DNA of 64,000 bases from Anaerococcus urinomassiliensis (lineage in GTDB: Bacteria; Bacillota; Clostridia; Tissierellales; Peptoniphilaceae). Where the stretch lies: the NCBI RefSeq assembly GCF_900128425.1, contig NZ_LT635781.1, positions 114,656 to 178,655 of the forward strand, read 5' to 3'. Below, piece after piece: positions 28,157 through 35,788 of the stretch. Every line of letters starts with the position of its first letter. Within the stretch, counting starts at the first letter, position 1. The notes beneath the pieces are model-generated. The model saw only the letters and a list, made by a program, of their open reading frames with translations. It was not told the DNA's origin and did no database searches. A program made the position numbers and the translations under genes.

Positions 28157-29126
28157 AACAGTAAGAGAATCTGGCGTTGGCAAGGCCATAGACCACCAAA
28201 TCAAGGCTTTGACAAAGGTCGGATGTGACTTCACCCTAGATGATACGGAAGACTTTGATATAGTTCACATAAACACAGTCTTTCCCAAATCTGCTGCCTT
28301 TGCATCTAAAGCAAAAAGAGCTGGCAAAAAAGTCATCTACCACGCCCATTCCACCAAGGAAGATTTCAAAAATTCCTTTATTTTATCAAATCAAATAGCC
28401 CCACTCTTTAAATCTTGGCTAAGGCATTGCTACAACAAGGGAGACTTAATCCTTACTCCAAGCGAGTATTCCAAGGAAATTCTTTCGACTTATGGACTTA
28501 AGAGAGATATCGAAGTAGTATCAAATGGAATAGATCTGGATTTTTGGAAGAAAAAAGAAAATGACAGAGAAGTTTTTTATAAGACTTATAATTTGGATCC
28601 AAACAAGAAATCAATTATTTCAGTTGGCCTACCTATCAAAAGAAAGGGCATAGATGATTTTATAAAGCTTGCTGAGCTTTTGCCAGAATACGAATTTGTC
28701 TGGTTTGGCAAGCTCAATCCTTCGGTAATGCCTGCAGAAATTAAAAAACTTATAGACAAGGCTCCGGCCAATCTCCACTTCCCGGGATATATATCTAGTG
28801 ATGAGCTAAGAGTAGCCTACAGCGGATCAGATTTATACGTATTTTTGACCCACGAGGAGACAGAGGGGATAGTCCTTTTAGAAGCCCTTGCCACCAAGGC
28901 AGATATATTAATTCGAGATATAGAAATATTTGAAAAAGATTATGTAGATGGAGAAAACATCTACAAGGGCAAGGATTTGGAAGGCTTTAAGGAAAAAATC
29001 ACTGGCATACTAAGTGGAACTTTGCCATCTTTAGTAGACTTTGCCTATGAGATTGCTAAGTCAAAGTCTATAGAAAATACAGGAAGAAAGTTAGTAGAAT
29101 GCTACGAAAAGGTGCTTAATTTATGA
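28125..29126 (+). CDS. Glycosyltransferase family 4, second glycolipid transferase
   Basis: 333 residues, GT-B fold, shorter than its neighbour. SVGLPIKRKGIDDFIKLAEL and the EEXEGIVLLEA-type motif (HEETEGIVLLEALA) mark the donor site. Overlap with the preceding gene by 32 bp and pairing with a diacylglycerol glucosyltransferase resemble the Spr0982/CpoA pair of streptococci. ATG 28125 gives the canonical MKVLLYTKDY start; an in-frame ATG 12 bp upstream is also possible. Likely adds the second sugar of a membrane glycolipid (inference). Confidence 0.85.
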   Translation: MKVLLYTKDYETVRESGVGKAIDHQIKALTKVGCDFTLDDTEDFDIVHINTVFPKSAAFASKAKRAGKKVIYHAHSTKEDFKNSFILSNQIAPLFKSWLRHCYNKGDLILTPSEYSKEILSTYGLKRDIEVVSNGIDLDFWKKKENDREVFYKTYNLDPNKKSIISVGLPIKRKGIDDFIKLAELLPEYEFVWFGKLNPSVMPAEIKKLIDKAPANLHFPGYISSDELRVAYSGSDLYVFLTHEETEGIVLLEALATKADILIRDIEIFEKDYVDGENIYKGKDLEGFKEKITGILSGTLPSLVDFAYEIAKSKSIENTGRKLVECYEKVLNL

Positions 29127-29815
29127 GATCAATTTTATTATTTATTATAATAGCCCTTATAACCATACTTATCCCAGCCATTGTAATGAGCATCGTTAGC
29201 CTCATAGGTGGAGGAGATTTATTAGTTATAATTGGGCAAATGCTAATTATTTTGACCTTTGTCTTAATTTTTACTAGATATTTAAAATATAAGAGAAAAT
29301 ATGAAATAGACACTGAAAATTTAATCAATGGACAAAAAGATATAGAAAAGCTAAAAAAACTAAGAGATGAACGCAGGACCTACCAATCAAAAGCAGCTAT
29401 CACTTATCAAATCCTAACCAATGAGTTTTCCAATGAAGAAGCATTAAATCTTAAAAAATATGCAACTAGGCCAAGCGATATGGAACACTATTATTCGGCT
29501 ATAATAGATAATGCTAGTAAGGAAAAAAGAGATGAAATAAGAAAAAAACGTGATTATTTCCTCAATCGCTATGGGAAAAAAACTATGATTTACCCAGATT
29601 TTAAAGGGAATTTAAAGACAAGCGGCAAATGGATAGGATTCTTTTTTTTACTTTATATTATTTATAGTATAATCGGCAATAAAGTTCGAATGGGAGAATT
29701 TGTTTATGCGTCCTATGTACTTTTGGGCATGTTGATTTTAGCGGTAGTTATGATAAATACTATACTTTGGATAGTTAGAACTTTGCGTTCCTACTGGGCA
29801 AAGGATTATATTTAA
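29123..29815 (+). CDS. Membrane protein of unknown function
   Basis: 230 residues. Two hydrophobic segments at about 3-27 and 32-48, a charged, helical cytoplasmic middle (about 50-160), then two more segments (about 168-186 and 195-217). Start and stop overlap as ATGA with the glycosyltransferase gene, so it is translationally coupled to the glycolipid pair. No family recognised; a membrane platform or regulator of glycolipid synthesis is conceivable but unproven. Confidence 0.75.
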   Translation: MRSILLFIIIALITILIPAIVMSIVSLIGGGDLLVIIGQMLIILTFVLIFTRYLKYKRKYEIDTENLINGQKDIEKLKKLRDERRTYQSKAAITYQILTNEFSNEEALNLKKYATRPSDMEHYYSAIIDNASKEKRDEIRKKRDYFLNRYGKKTMIYPDFKGNLKTSGKWIGFFFLLYIIYSIIGNKVRMGEFVYASYVLLGMLILAVVMINTILWIVRTLRSYWAKDYI

Positions 29816-29816
29816 G

Positions 29817-29844
29817 CCAGGCAAATAAAGCCTGGTATTTTTTT
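29817..29844 (+). terminator. Rho-independent terminator
   Basis: CCAGGC (29817-29822) pairs with GCCTGG (29830-29835), followed by TATTTTTTT. It closes the glycolipid operon. Confidence 0.9.
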
Positions 29845-29932
29845 GCCCTAAACTCTCACAATTAAAATTTACAAAACCTTAATGCAAATAATTAAAAATA
29901 TTATTTATTTTATTAAAAATATTAATTTGGAC

Positions 29933-29960
29933 TTTACAAATATTAAAAACGTAGTATACT
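29933..29960 (+). promoter_or_regulatory. Promoter of the DUF2089/LiaX-like operon
   Basis: TTTACA at 29933-29938 and TATACT at 29955-29960 with a 16-bp spacer, 22 bp before the start codon. The upstream 70 bp is almost pure A and T, which could act as an UP element. Confidence 0.6.
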
Positions 29961-29981
29961 TATATCAAAAGGAGGCTATCT

Positions 29982-30338
29982 ATGATAAATAAATGTCCAA
30001 ACTGTGGTGATGAGATGATCATCACATCATATAGATGCAATAATTGTTATACAGAAGTAAGCGGCGAATTTGAAATGGATAATTTCTCTAGACTTGATAA
30101 AGAAGATAAAGAATTCATTGAATTATTTTTACAAAAAAGAGGAAGTATTAAAGATGTAGGAGAAGAAATTGGTATTTCATATCCTACAGTTAGAAATAGA
30201 ATAGATAAGTTAGTAGCAAAATTGGGCGGACAAGTAGACAAGAAAGCTAGCCGCATAGATATACTAAATATGCTAGATAATGGCGAGATTACAGCTAGTC
30301 AAGCTCGCGAATTATTGGAGGAATTAAAAGATGAATGA
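29982..30338 (+). CDS. DUF2089-family zinc-ribbon/HTH protein
   Basis: 118 residues. An N-terminal zinc ribbon (CPNCG at 5-9, CNNC at 19-22) is followed by a helix-turn-helix (about 47-85, DVGEEIGISYPTVRNRIDKL) and a C-terminal helix GEITASQARELLEEL. DUF2089 proteins commonly precede YvlB/LiaX-like genes in Firmicutes. AAAGGAGG precedes the ATG and the stop overlaps the next start by 8 bp. Probably the transcriptional regulator of the pair (inference). Confidence 0.88.
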   Translation: MINKCPNCGDEMIITSYRCNNCYTEVSGEFEMDNFSRLDKEDKEFIELFLQKRGSIKDVGEEIGISYPTVRNRIDKLVAKLGGQVDKKASRIDILNMLDNGEITASQARELLEELKDE

Positions 30339-31392
30339 TGAAAAACAAATTATATTAGAGATGTTAAAAGAAGGAAAGATTACTGTTGAAGAAGCTAACA
30401 ATCTACTAGAAGCAATCGGTAGCAAGAAAAGTAGAAATGACAATGACTTCGTTTCCAAATTCACCCAATCAATGGAAGCTGTAATCAAAAAGACAACAGA
30501 AACCTTTGAAAACTTGGGCAATTTTGACCTAGACAATATAGATATAAATCAATTTAATATCAGAGGCCAAATAAATACTCACGATGAGATGAGAATTGAC
30601 GATGACATAAATAATATTAATATTGATATTCCTAGTGGCAAAATCTATATAGAAAGAGCTATCGATTCTGCCATAACCCTAAGCCAAGATATTTGGTCAA
30701 AAAAATCTAATTTAGACGATTTCTTAAATGTAGAAGTTTTGGGAGATTCACTAAATATCAGCATCAATGACGAACACAGAAACTACGATGCAACCCCAGT
30801 TATCCACCTATCTTTAGGAAAGAATATATATGATAGCCTAGCTATTGACCTTGTAAATGGTTCCATCGAAGTAGAAGATGTTGATTTTACAAATTCAACC
30901 ATAGATTCTGTAAATGCTAGAATCACTGTAATAAATTCTTGTGGCAAGCTTGATATAAACAATGTAAATGGAAAAATTGACATTAAAAACACCAACGGCA
31001 CTTTAAATATAGACAATGTCAACGGTTCTGTTTACCTATCCAATATCAGTGGCCAAGAAGCAAACGTAGATGCAGTAAGCGGCAATGTTAGAATCGATGG
31101 ACTAAATTCAAAGACATTTACTGCTGATACTACATCAGGCAATATTAGAATCTACCACGTTAAAGATGCTCGATCCATATCATTAGACTCATCTTCTGGT
31201 AATATTGTCATAGATAGTGAGGGATTTGAAGGCGAGATCAAGGCGAGGGTCGAAGCTAGTGATTTAAATCTTTCAGAAAAATATAAAAACAAGATGCAAA
31301 TTGAAAATGGCTATGAAGTATCAACAAATGCCAACAAGGAAGATTTAAATGTAAATATAGATGCTGGTTTTGGCAAAGTTTCTCTTAGATAA
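30331..31392 (+). CDS. DUF4097 beta-repeat protein, YvlB/LiaX-like
   Basis: 353 residues. The N-terminus (ILEMLKEGKITVEEANNLLEAI, residues 7-28 in part) is the SHOCT/LiaX-type helical pair; from about residue 110 a right-handed beta-strand repeat region (DUF4097) runs to the end, rich in repeats such as NVNGKIDIKNTNGTLNIDNV. No signal peptide. In enterococci LiaX senses daptomycin and antimicrobial peptides; YvlB is part of an envelope-stress operon in Bacillus. A similar envelope role is inferred here. Confidence 0.85.
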   Translation: MNDEKQIILEMLKEGKITVEEANNLLEAIGSKKSRNDNDFVSKFTQSMEAVIKKTTETFENLGNFDLDNIDINQFNIRGQINTHDEMRIDDDINNINIDIPSGKIYIERAIDSAITLSQDIWSKKSNLDDFLNVEVLGDSLNISINDEHRNYDATPVIHLSLGKNIYDSLAIDLVNGSIEVEDVDFTNSTIDSVNARITVINSCGKLDINNVNGKIDIKNTNGTLNIDNVNGSVYLSNISGQEANVDAVSGNVRIDGLNSKTFTADTTSGNIRIYHVKDARSISLDSSSGNIVIDSEGFEGEIKARVEASDLNLSEKYKNKMQIENGYEVSTNANKEDLNVNIDAGFGKVSLR

Positions 31393-31393
31393 T

Positions 31394-31420
31394 AAAAAAG
31401 GCACCATGGGGTGCTTTTTT
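31394..31420 (+). terminator. Rho-independent terminator
   Basis: The stem AAAAAGGCACC/GGTGCTTTTTT around a short loop, with seven Ts, begins 2 bp after the stop codon. Confidence 0.92.
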
Positions 31421-31438
31421 TGTGGGGAAAATAACAAA

Positions 31439-31537
31439 CAGTCAACACATTGTATAGTTGACTGCCTTGTTCTCACTTTGTTTGATATTTCTTTGTGAGA
31501 GATTAGTACAAAAGTTTGAGGGTAATTAGTTTTGTAC
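31439..31537. repeat. Three consecutive inverted repeats in a 370-bp gap
   Basis: CAGTCAAC/GTTGACTG (31439-31446 with 31457-31464), TCTCAC/GTGAGA (31471-31476 with 31495-31500) and GTACAAAA/TTTTGTAC (31506-31513 with 31530-31537), all perfect. The rest of the gap to 31793 is AT-rich and holds no credible gene; a TTGACA lies at 31552-31557 without a good -10. It may be a small RNA or the remnant of a mobile element. Confidence 0.55.
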
Positions 31538-31793
31538 AAAAAGGTAAACAGTTGACATAAATTTTATTTAAGGAAGAGTACGCATTTGCGATGAAAATTA
31601 ATAGTGTCAGCATTAAACTGTTTCCTTGATTTATATACTAAGCTAGTATTGTATTATTTGCATAAAAGTTTTGTAAAAATTGTGTTAAATATTAAAAATT
31701 TCTAAATGATATTGCATAATTCTCGGTCATTATCCATTTTATTTTGCATTTATAATCTGTTATAATAAGCTTAAGAATTTATGAGGAATATTT

Positions 31794-32912
31794 ATGGGAT
31801 TTACCTTATTTACAATAAGTGAGTTTTGCTTATTTATAATTAACAGCTTAATAAAGTTTAAAGATGAAAAGAAAAAAAGAATATTTGCATGGCTTATGTT
31901 CTTTATTATGTTTGTTTTTGCGGCCATAAGAGGATCTGGTGATGCAGATTATTACAATTATTTGTGGTTTGTAAAAGACATAGGAACTGATCTTTCCAAG
32001 GTCTTTAACTTTTCATATGCAGTAGAATTTGGATTTAGGTTTTTTTCCTATATCATCAATATCTTGGGCCTTTCACGCCAGTGGGTTATAGCTATAATGA
32101 ATGCCTTATCCATTTTTCCTATAGCCTACCTATCTATAAAAAAATCTAAAGATCCTTTTTTGTCGGCCATTATTTTCTTGCCGATTTTCATCCAATTTGA
32201 TATGCAAACAGCAAGAACGGCATCGGCTATAGGATTAGGACTACTTAGTATAAACTTTTTTGCTGAAAGAAAGTACATAAAAAGTTTACTGTTTTTCCTA
32301 TTTTCATTTTCCTTTCATAGGGCGGCAATTATACTTTTGCCATTCTTGTTTTTTATGGCCTTTGAAATGGGGAGAGCTTTTAAGATTGTAAGTGCAATAC
32401 TTGCCATCTTGGTAAGTGTATTTTCAAAAACAGTTTTTAGAATTTTAGCGCTTCTTTTGTCAAATGTAGGCCTTGCGAGAATGGCTACAAAAATTAATAA
32501 TTATACATTTACTGGTAAATTTGCCCAGTCTATGAGCCTATATGATCCTAGGATTATATTTGCTCTTGCCCTTTTTATTACGACACTTATGTATTTTGAT
32601 AAAAAGTCTTTTGTTAAAAACTCTATAGAAGAAACATCTATCAAGGCCATGTGGTTTAGTCTCTTGGTACTTTTAGTATTTAGATCATCAACTGCTATAG
32701 CCTTTAGATTTTCAACGTTTTTTACAGTTTTACAGATAATATACATTCCCCTTGTCCTAGAGCATATCAAAAACATAGACAAACTTGGCAGATTTTTGAT
32801 AATCCTTGCAATTTTGGTGTTTTTGATACCTTATGCGATTTTTTTGATGGTAAAGGCTCCAGCCTATGACTTTTTCTTTACAAATTTAAATGCAATATAT
32901 TCATTAAAATAG
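31794..32912 (+). CDS. EpsG/Wzy-like polysaccharide polymerase
   Basis: 372 residues with about ten membrane segments. The AAIRGSGDADYYNY loop near residue 45 and the RTASAIGLGLLSI and FSFHRAAI stretches match EpsG-type proteins that polymerise exopolysaccharide repeats. The ribosome site before the ATG is TGAGGA. It is followed after 8 bp by a Wzz-like gene, which supports a polysaccharide role, but no glycosyltransferase or flippase is adjacent, so the substrate must be made elsewhere. Confidence 0.85.
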   Translation: MGFTLFTISEFCLFIINSLIKFKDEKKKRIFAWLMFFIMFVFAAIRGSGDADYYNYLWFVKDIGTDLSKVFNFSYAVEFGFRFFSYIINILGLSRQWVIAIMNALSIFPIAYLSIKKSKDPFLSAIIFLPIFIQFDMQTARTASAIGLGLLSINFFAERKYIKSLLFFLFSFSFHRAAIILLPFLFFMAFEMGRAFKIVSAILAILVSVFSKTVFRILALLLSNVGLARMATKINNYTFTGKFAQSMSLYDPRIIFALALFITTLMYFDKKSFVKNSIEETSIKAMWFSLLVLLVFRSSTAIAFRFSTFFTVLQIIYIPLVLEHIKNIDKLGRFLIILAILVFLIPYAIFLMVKAPAYDFFFTNLNAIYSLK

Positions 32913-32920
32913 GAGATAAT

Positions 32921-33955
32921 ATGCAAAAATTAACTAGCAAACAAATTATAGAAGCGGTAAAAAGAAATATCTTGCTGCTACTTATTCCTGCCATCCTTCT
33001 AGCAGGTCTTAGCTTTTTCTTTACTGTAGTAAAAAGTGGTTCTTATGAGGCAAATTCAGTTTTGATTGTAACCAGCAATACTGAAGAACCAATAACCTAC
33101 AACAAGCTTATCTTAAATGAGAAATTATCCAATATCTACGGCCAATTCTTAGAATCAAATGACCTTTACGAAAAGGTGGCTTCTGAAATTTCTCCAGATA
33201 TGAAAGCTTCTGAAATTGAAAACAATTTGGAATATACTGTAAATCCACAAGGAGGGGTCATTGCCTTTACCTACAAGGATTCAAATGAAGCAAGAGCAAA
33301 GGATAGCCTAACTCTTATTACAGAGGAATTTAGAAATTTTGCCAAAGACTATTTGAATATGGAAAATATAGAGTACTTGCAAAATGTTCTTGTAAAAAAA
33401 TCTTCCAATACTCGTAATCTAATATTTACTATTGCTGCCTTCATAGTTGGTGGGCTTTTAGGTCTTGTCATCATCATCATAAAAAAAATCTTATCAGATA
33501 GGATAAATGATGCAAATGATATAAGAGAGCTTGATATAGAAGTTTTGGCAGATTTGTCAAAAGAAAGATCTGGTGAATTGGCGAAAATAAAAAGAAAAAT
33601 TGACAATATATCCCTTGAAAATATCATTGGATTTACTCCTTTGAAAGTATCAAATAATCAATTAGATATATCAAATGACCTTGCTAATATTCTTGATGCA
33701 AAAGTCATAGATGCAAGAATTCATAGAGAAAATTTTGCCGATTTTGAAAGCGAGATGGCAGAAAAATTAAAGGATTACAGAAATGTAATATTTGAAGAAA
33801 AATCAGCAAATGATCCAATTAGTATTAACTTGGCTAAATTCGAGGATTACAAAATACTTCTTGTAGATAAAAATTCTCACAAAAACGAACTTTTAGGCCA
33901 AGTAGATGAATACAAAAGACTTGGTATCAAGCTTTTAGGGGTGATTTATTATTAA
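32921..33955 (+). CDS. Wzz/CpsC-like chain-length protein with a degenerate kinase-like tail
   Basis: 344 residues. Transmembrane segments at about 17-37 and 167-187 bracket an extracytoplasmic Wzz domain. The cytoplasmic part (about 190-344) has the order and ending of a BY-kinase domain (KILLVDKNSHKNELLGQVDE and IKLLGVIYY resemble the CpsD C-terminus) but no Walker A, no A' motif and no tyrosine-rich tail. It therefore looks like a CpsC-CpsD fusion whose kinase half has lost catalysis. The stop codon TAA shares its first base with the apparent ATT start of the next gene. Confidence 0.82.
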   Translation: MQKLTSKQIIEAVKRNILLLLIPAILLAGLSFFFTVVKSGSYEANSVLIVTSNTEEPITYNKLILNEKLSNIYGQFLESNDLYEKVASEISPDMKASEIENNLEYTVNPQGGVIAFTYKDSNEARAKDSLTLITEEFRNFAKDYLNMENIEYLQNVLVKKSSNTRNLIFTIAAFIVGGLLGLVIIIIKKILSDRINDANDIRELDIEVLADLSKERSGELAKIKRKIDNISLENIIGFTPLKVSNNQLDISNDLANILDAKVIDARIHRENFADFESEMAEKLKDYRNVIFEEKSANDPISINLAKFEDYKILLVDKNSHKNELLGQVDEYKRLGIKLLGVIYY

Positions 33956-34304
33956 AAAGTTTTTTTTAATATGTGCCATCCTAATATTATCCTCTTGTTC
34001 AAAGTCAAATGAGTCCTACCAGGCACAAGATATAGAAATAAGAGATAATAAAAAACAGACTAAGGGAAATGATAAGCTTCAAATAAATGGACTTTATGAA
34101 GTAAAAGAAGAGACCTATATGTACGAATTTCCAGAAAAAAGCTCTAAGTATGATAAGCTGGATAAGTCTTCTGTTGTACAAGTCCTACAAGAAGCTGATG
34201 GTGGATTTGTTTGGGTAGATTTCAACGGAAGCCAAGGCTATGTTGAAGTTGATCTATTAAAAGAAATATAGTGTGGTTCTACTTACATTTTACAAATAAT
34301 TAAA
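33951..34304 (+). CDS. Short SH3-domain lipoprotein with an apparent ATT start
   Basis: 117 residues. The first codons read (ATT)-KKFFLICAILILSSC, a textbook lipoprotein signal with Cys16. AGGGGTGA at 33937-33944 is 6 bp before the ATT. An in-frame TGA at 33942 excludes any upstream start, and there is no ATG, GTG or TTG before the lipidated cysteine. Residues about 45-105 form an SH3b-like domain (GLYEVKEETYMYEFPE...SQGYVEVDLL). The start overlaps the TAA of the Wzz-like gene (ATTAA). The last 14 residues overlap a promoter and may be off the ancestral frame. Role: probably envelope or polysaccharide assembly (inference). Confidence 0.78.
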
Positions 34305-34318
34305 AGTCTATTATAATA
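34290..34318 (+). promoter_or_regulatory. Promoter of the thiT transcript
   Basis: TTTACA (34290-34295) and TATAAT (34313-34318) with an exact 17-bp spacer. Transcription would start just before the TPP riboswitch. The -35 lies inside the 3' end of the SH3 lipoprotein gene. Confidence 0.85.
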
Positions 34319-34324
34319 ATCATA

Positions 34325-34398
34325 CACTAGGGGTGCCAAATGGCTGAGATTTTACCCTTAAACCAGATCAAGATAATGCTTGCGTTGGAAAGTGAACT
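34325..34398 (+). promoter_or_regulatory. TPP riboswitch (THI element)
   Basis: Conserved blocks are seen in order: ACTAGGGGTGCC, GGCTGAGA, ACCCTT, AACCAGATCAAGATAATGC and GCGTTGGAAAGT. It precedes the thiamine transporter gene thiT by about 75 bp. The region to 34473 can form GCTAG/CTAGC and AATTC/GAATT stems near AAGGAGG, which suggests that start-site access may be controlled, but the exact switch is not clear. Confidence 0.93.
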
Positions 34399-34473
34399 AA
34401 ACTCTTTTTAATTCTGGTTTAATTGCTAGGCTTATTGGCTAGCCTTTAGTAGGAATTATAAGGAGGTTTTTTT

Positions 34474-35043
34474 ATGGAAAAAAACACAAATTGGTCAACC
34501 AGAATGGTTGTAGAAGGCGGAATAATGCTAGCCCTAGCATTTATACTAGATAAAATAGTTTTGTTCAAACTGCCTATGGGAGGATCGGTCACACTGGCTC
34601 GTAAATTACCACTAGTAATATTTGCTATTAGATGGGGTGTGAAGGCTGGAATGGTAGAAGGTGTTTTATTCGGTATTTTAAATATGTTAATAGGTGGATA
34701 CGTAATTCACCCAGCCCAAGCCATACTAGACTACATCCTATCAGCATCAATGATAGGTCTAGCTGGGATCAAATTTGGAGATGAGAGAAAGCTAACAAGC
34801 TATATACCATCAATAATAATTGCCTTTCTAGCAAGCGGAGTATTTAACGTAATAAGCGGACAAATCTTCTTTTACAGCATGACAAAAGCTAAAGAAGCAG
34901 GCTTTGATAACTTTATATTCTATAACATTGCACTAAACTATTCAGTATTATTAGCAGATATGGCCATACTACTTATAGTTTATGTTATAAGTTATAAGAG
35001 CTTAGGAAAGCTTTATGAGGACCAAAGGATAGCAAAAATATAG
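34474..35043 (+). CDS. thiT: Thiamine ECF transporter S component
   Basis: 189 residues, six membrane segments. The MGGSVTLARKLPLVIFAIRWG region and the VEGVLFGILNML and HPAQAILDY stretches are those of ThiT, which binds thiamine and works with the shared EcfA/EcfA'/EcfT module (not in this window). Location behind a TPP riboswitch confirms the vitamin. AAGGAGG precedes the ATG and a strong terminator follows. Confidence 0.95.
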   Translation: MEKNTNWSTRMVVEGGIMLALAFILDKIVLFKLPMGGSVTLARKLPLVIFAIRWGVKAGMVEGVLFGILNMLIGGYVIHPAQAILDYILSASMIGLAGIKFGDERKLTSYIPSIIIAFLASGVFNVISGQIFFYSMTKAKEAGFDNFIFYNIALNYSVLLADMAILLIVYVISYKSLGKLYEDQRIAKI

Positions 35044-35044
35044 G

Positions 35045-35078
35045 AAAAGACCACCAAAGTAAAAATGGTGGTCTTTTT
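35045..35078 (+). terminator. Rho-independent terminator of thiT
   Basis: AAAAGACCACC (35045-35055) pairs with GGTGGTCTTTT (35067-35077), 11 bp perfect, followed by more T residues. Confidence 0.93.
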
Positions 35079-35143
35079 ACTGTAAAAATTTCATTTGAAA
35101 AAGTAATAATCTATTTTTGTTGCTTGTATAGTTTTAATGAACT

Positions 35144-35190
35144 TGTCATCCTCGAGGGAGGTTCTTTTAAGAGCCGACTGAAGGATCTTT
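35144..35190 (+). repeat. REP-like element of the TGTCATCC...GGATCTTT type
   Basis: The ends TGTCATCCTC and GAAGGATCTTT, with GGTTCTT/AAGAGCC forming an inner hairpin, resemble the widespread TGTCATTCTGAGCG...GAAGAATCT repeat of Firmicutes. It stands at the left edge of the repeat island. The stretch from 35191 to 35284 is AT-rich with nothing recognised. Confidence 0.5.
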
Positions 35191-35284
35191 GTAAAGAAAC
35201 TGTAAATAAAAATGTTTATGTTGAACAAAAAAAGAATGAATGTCTTTTATTTATTTATAATTTAAGGTTATGACTTCGCCCTAA

Positions 35285-35445
35285 GGGGGAAAACCCAGGG
35301 GAGTTAATAAGCCTGTCCGGCTCGTTGAGGACTCTCACCAACCGGTTACGAAAACTCGCTTATGACGAAGCTCTTTCGTGCTACCGCACTATGTTTTCGG
35401 GGTAAAAGCCCAAAATCAATGGGCTTTTACCTCCCCTTAGACCCC
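35285..35445 (-). repeat. Structured element, full copy A (minus orientation)
   Basis: About 161 nt. Reading the minus strand: outer G-rich strands 35442-35445 and 35431-35437, a hairpin with an 11-bp stem and a 9-nt loop ATTGATTTT (35401-35431), one C, a 51-nt module closed by CGAAAAC/GTTTTCG (35349-35399), a 26-nt spacer, the 13-nt hairpin AGCCGGACAGGCT (35310-35322), then C-rich strands (35297-35303 and 35285-35289) able to pair with the first ones. The module contains GTGC-GGTA-GCAC and GCTT/AAGC hairpins. It aligns end to end with copy C. No coding potential was recognised. Confidence 0.8.
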
Positions 35446-35468
35446 AATTTCTGCTACCCCTCGAAACG

Positions 35469-35781
35469 GCCACTGCGTGGTGCTGGAACTTGTAAGAATT
35501 TGCTGTGCAAATTCTAGCGATTTGATAGGGTGAACTCTCATTATTAACTAAAAAAATTGGTGTTTTCTAAATCTTGAATTTCTAAAATCGCAAACTCGCT
35601 ACGCTCAAACAGTGCGATTTCTTAACGAAATTCTACGATTTGAAAACAGCACAATTTTCCAACCGCTAATCCAATGTTTGTTGCACTTGTAGGCTTAGTG
35701 GTGCAGTTAATATTAGGTAATCAGTCAAAACAAAAGAATTTGCGAAGCAAACTTCTTCTGCTCTGCGCACCACGCAGTGGC
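35469..35781. repeat. Core of the island: mirrored 15-mers and hairpins
   Basis: A perfect 15-bp inverted repeat (35469-35483 and 35767-35781, GCACCACGCAGTGGC on the right) is followed inward on both sides by a GAATTTGC-type hairpin (35496-35514 on the left, 35734-35757 on the right), the two being near-exact reverse complements. The left arm therefore mirrors the right arm, continuing outward into copies A and B. The middle (about 35515-35733) has no gene. Confidence 0.7.
35566..35640 (+). repeat. Central palindromic repeat of the island
   Basis: TCTAAATCTT, then AAATCGCA ... TGCGATTT (a hairpin around an ACTCGCTACGCTCAAACAG segment). A degenerate relative lies at 57501-57567, so this is a dispersed repeat family rather than part of a single element. 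Confidence 0.65.
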
Positions 35782-35788
35782 GGTGGGA

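Noticed and set aside
31591-31629. Twelve-codon ORF as a leader or pheromone peptide
   Set aside because: Ribosome-like AAGGAAG is too far upstream and nothing else supports translation.
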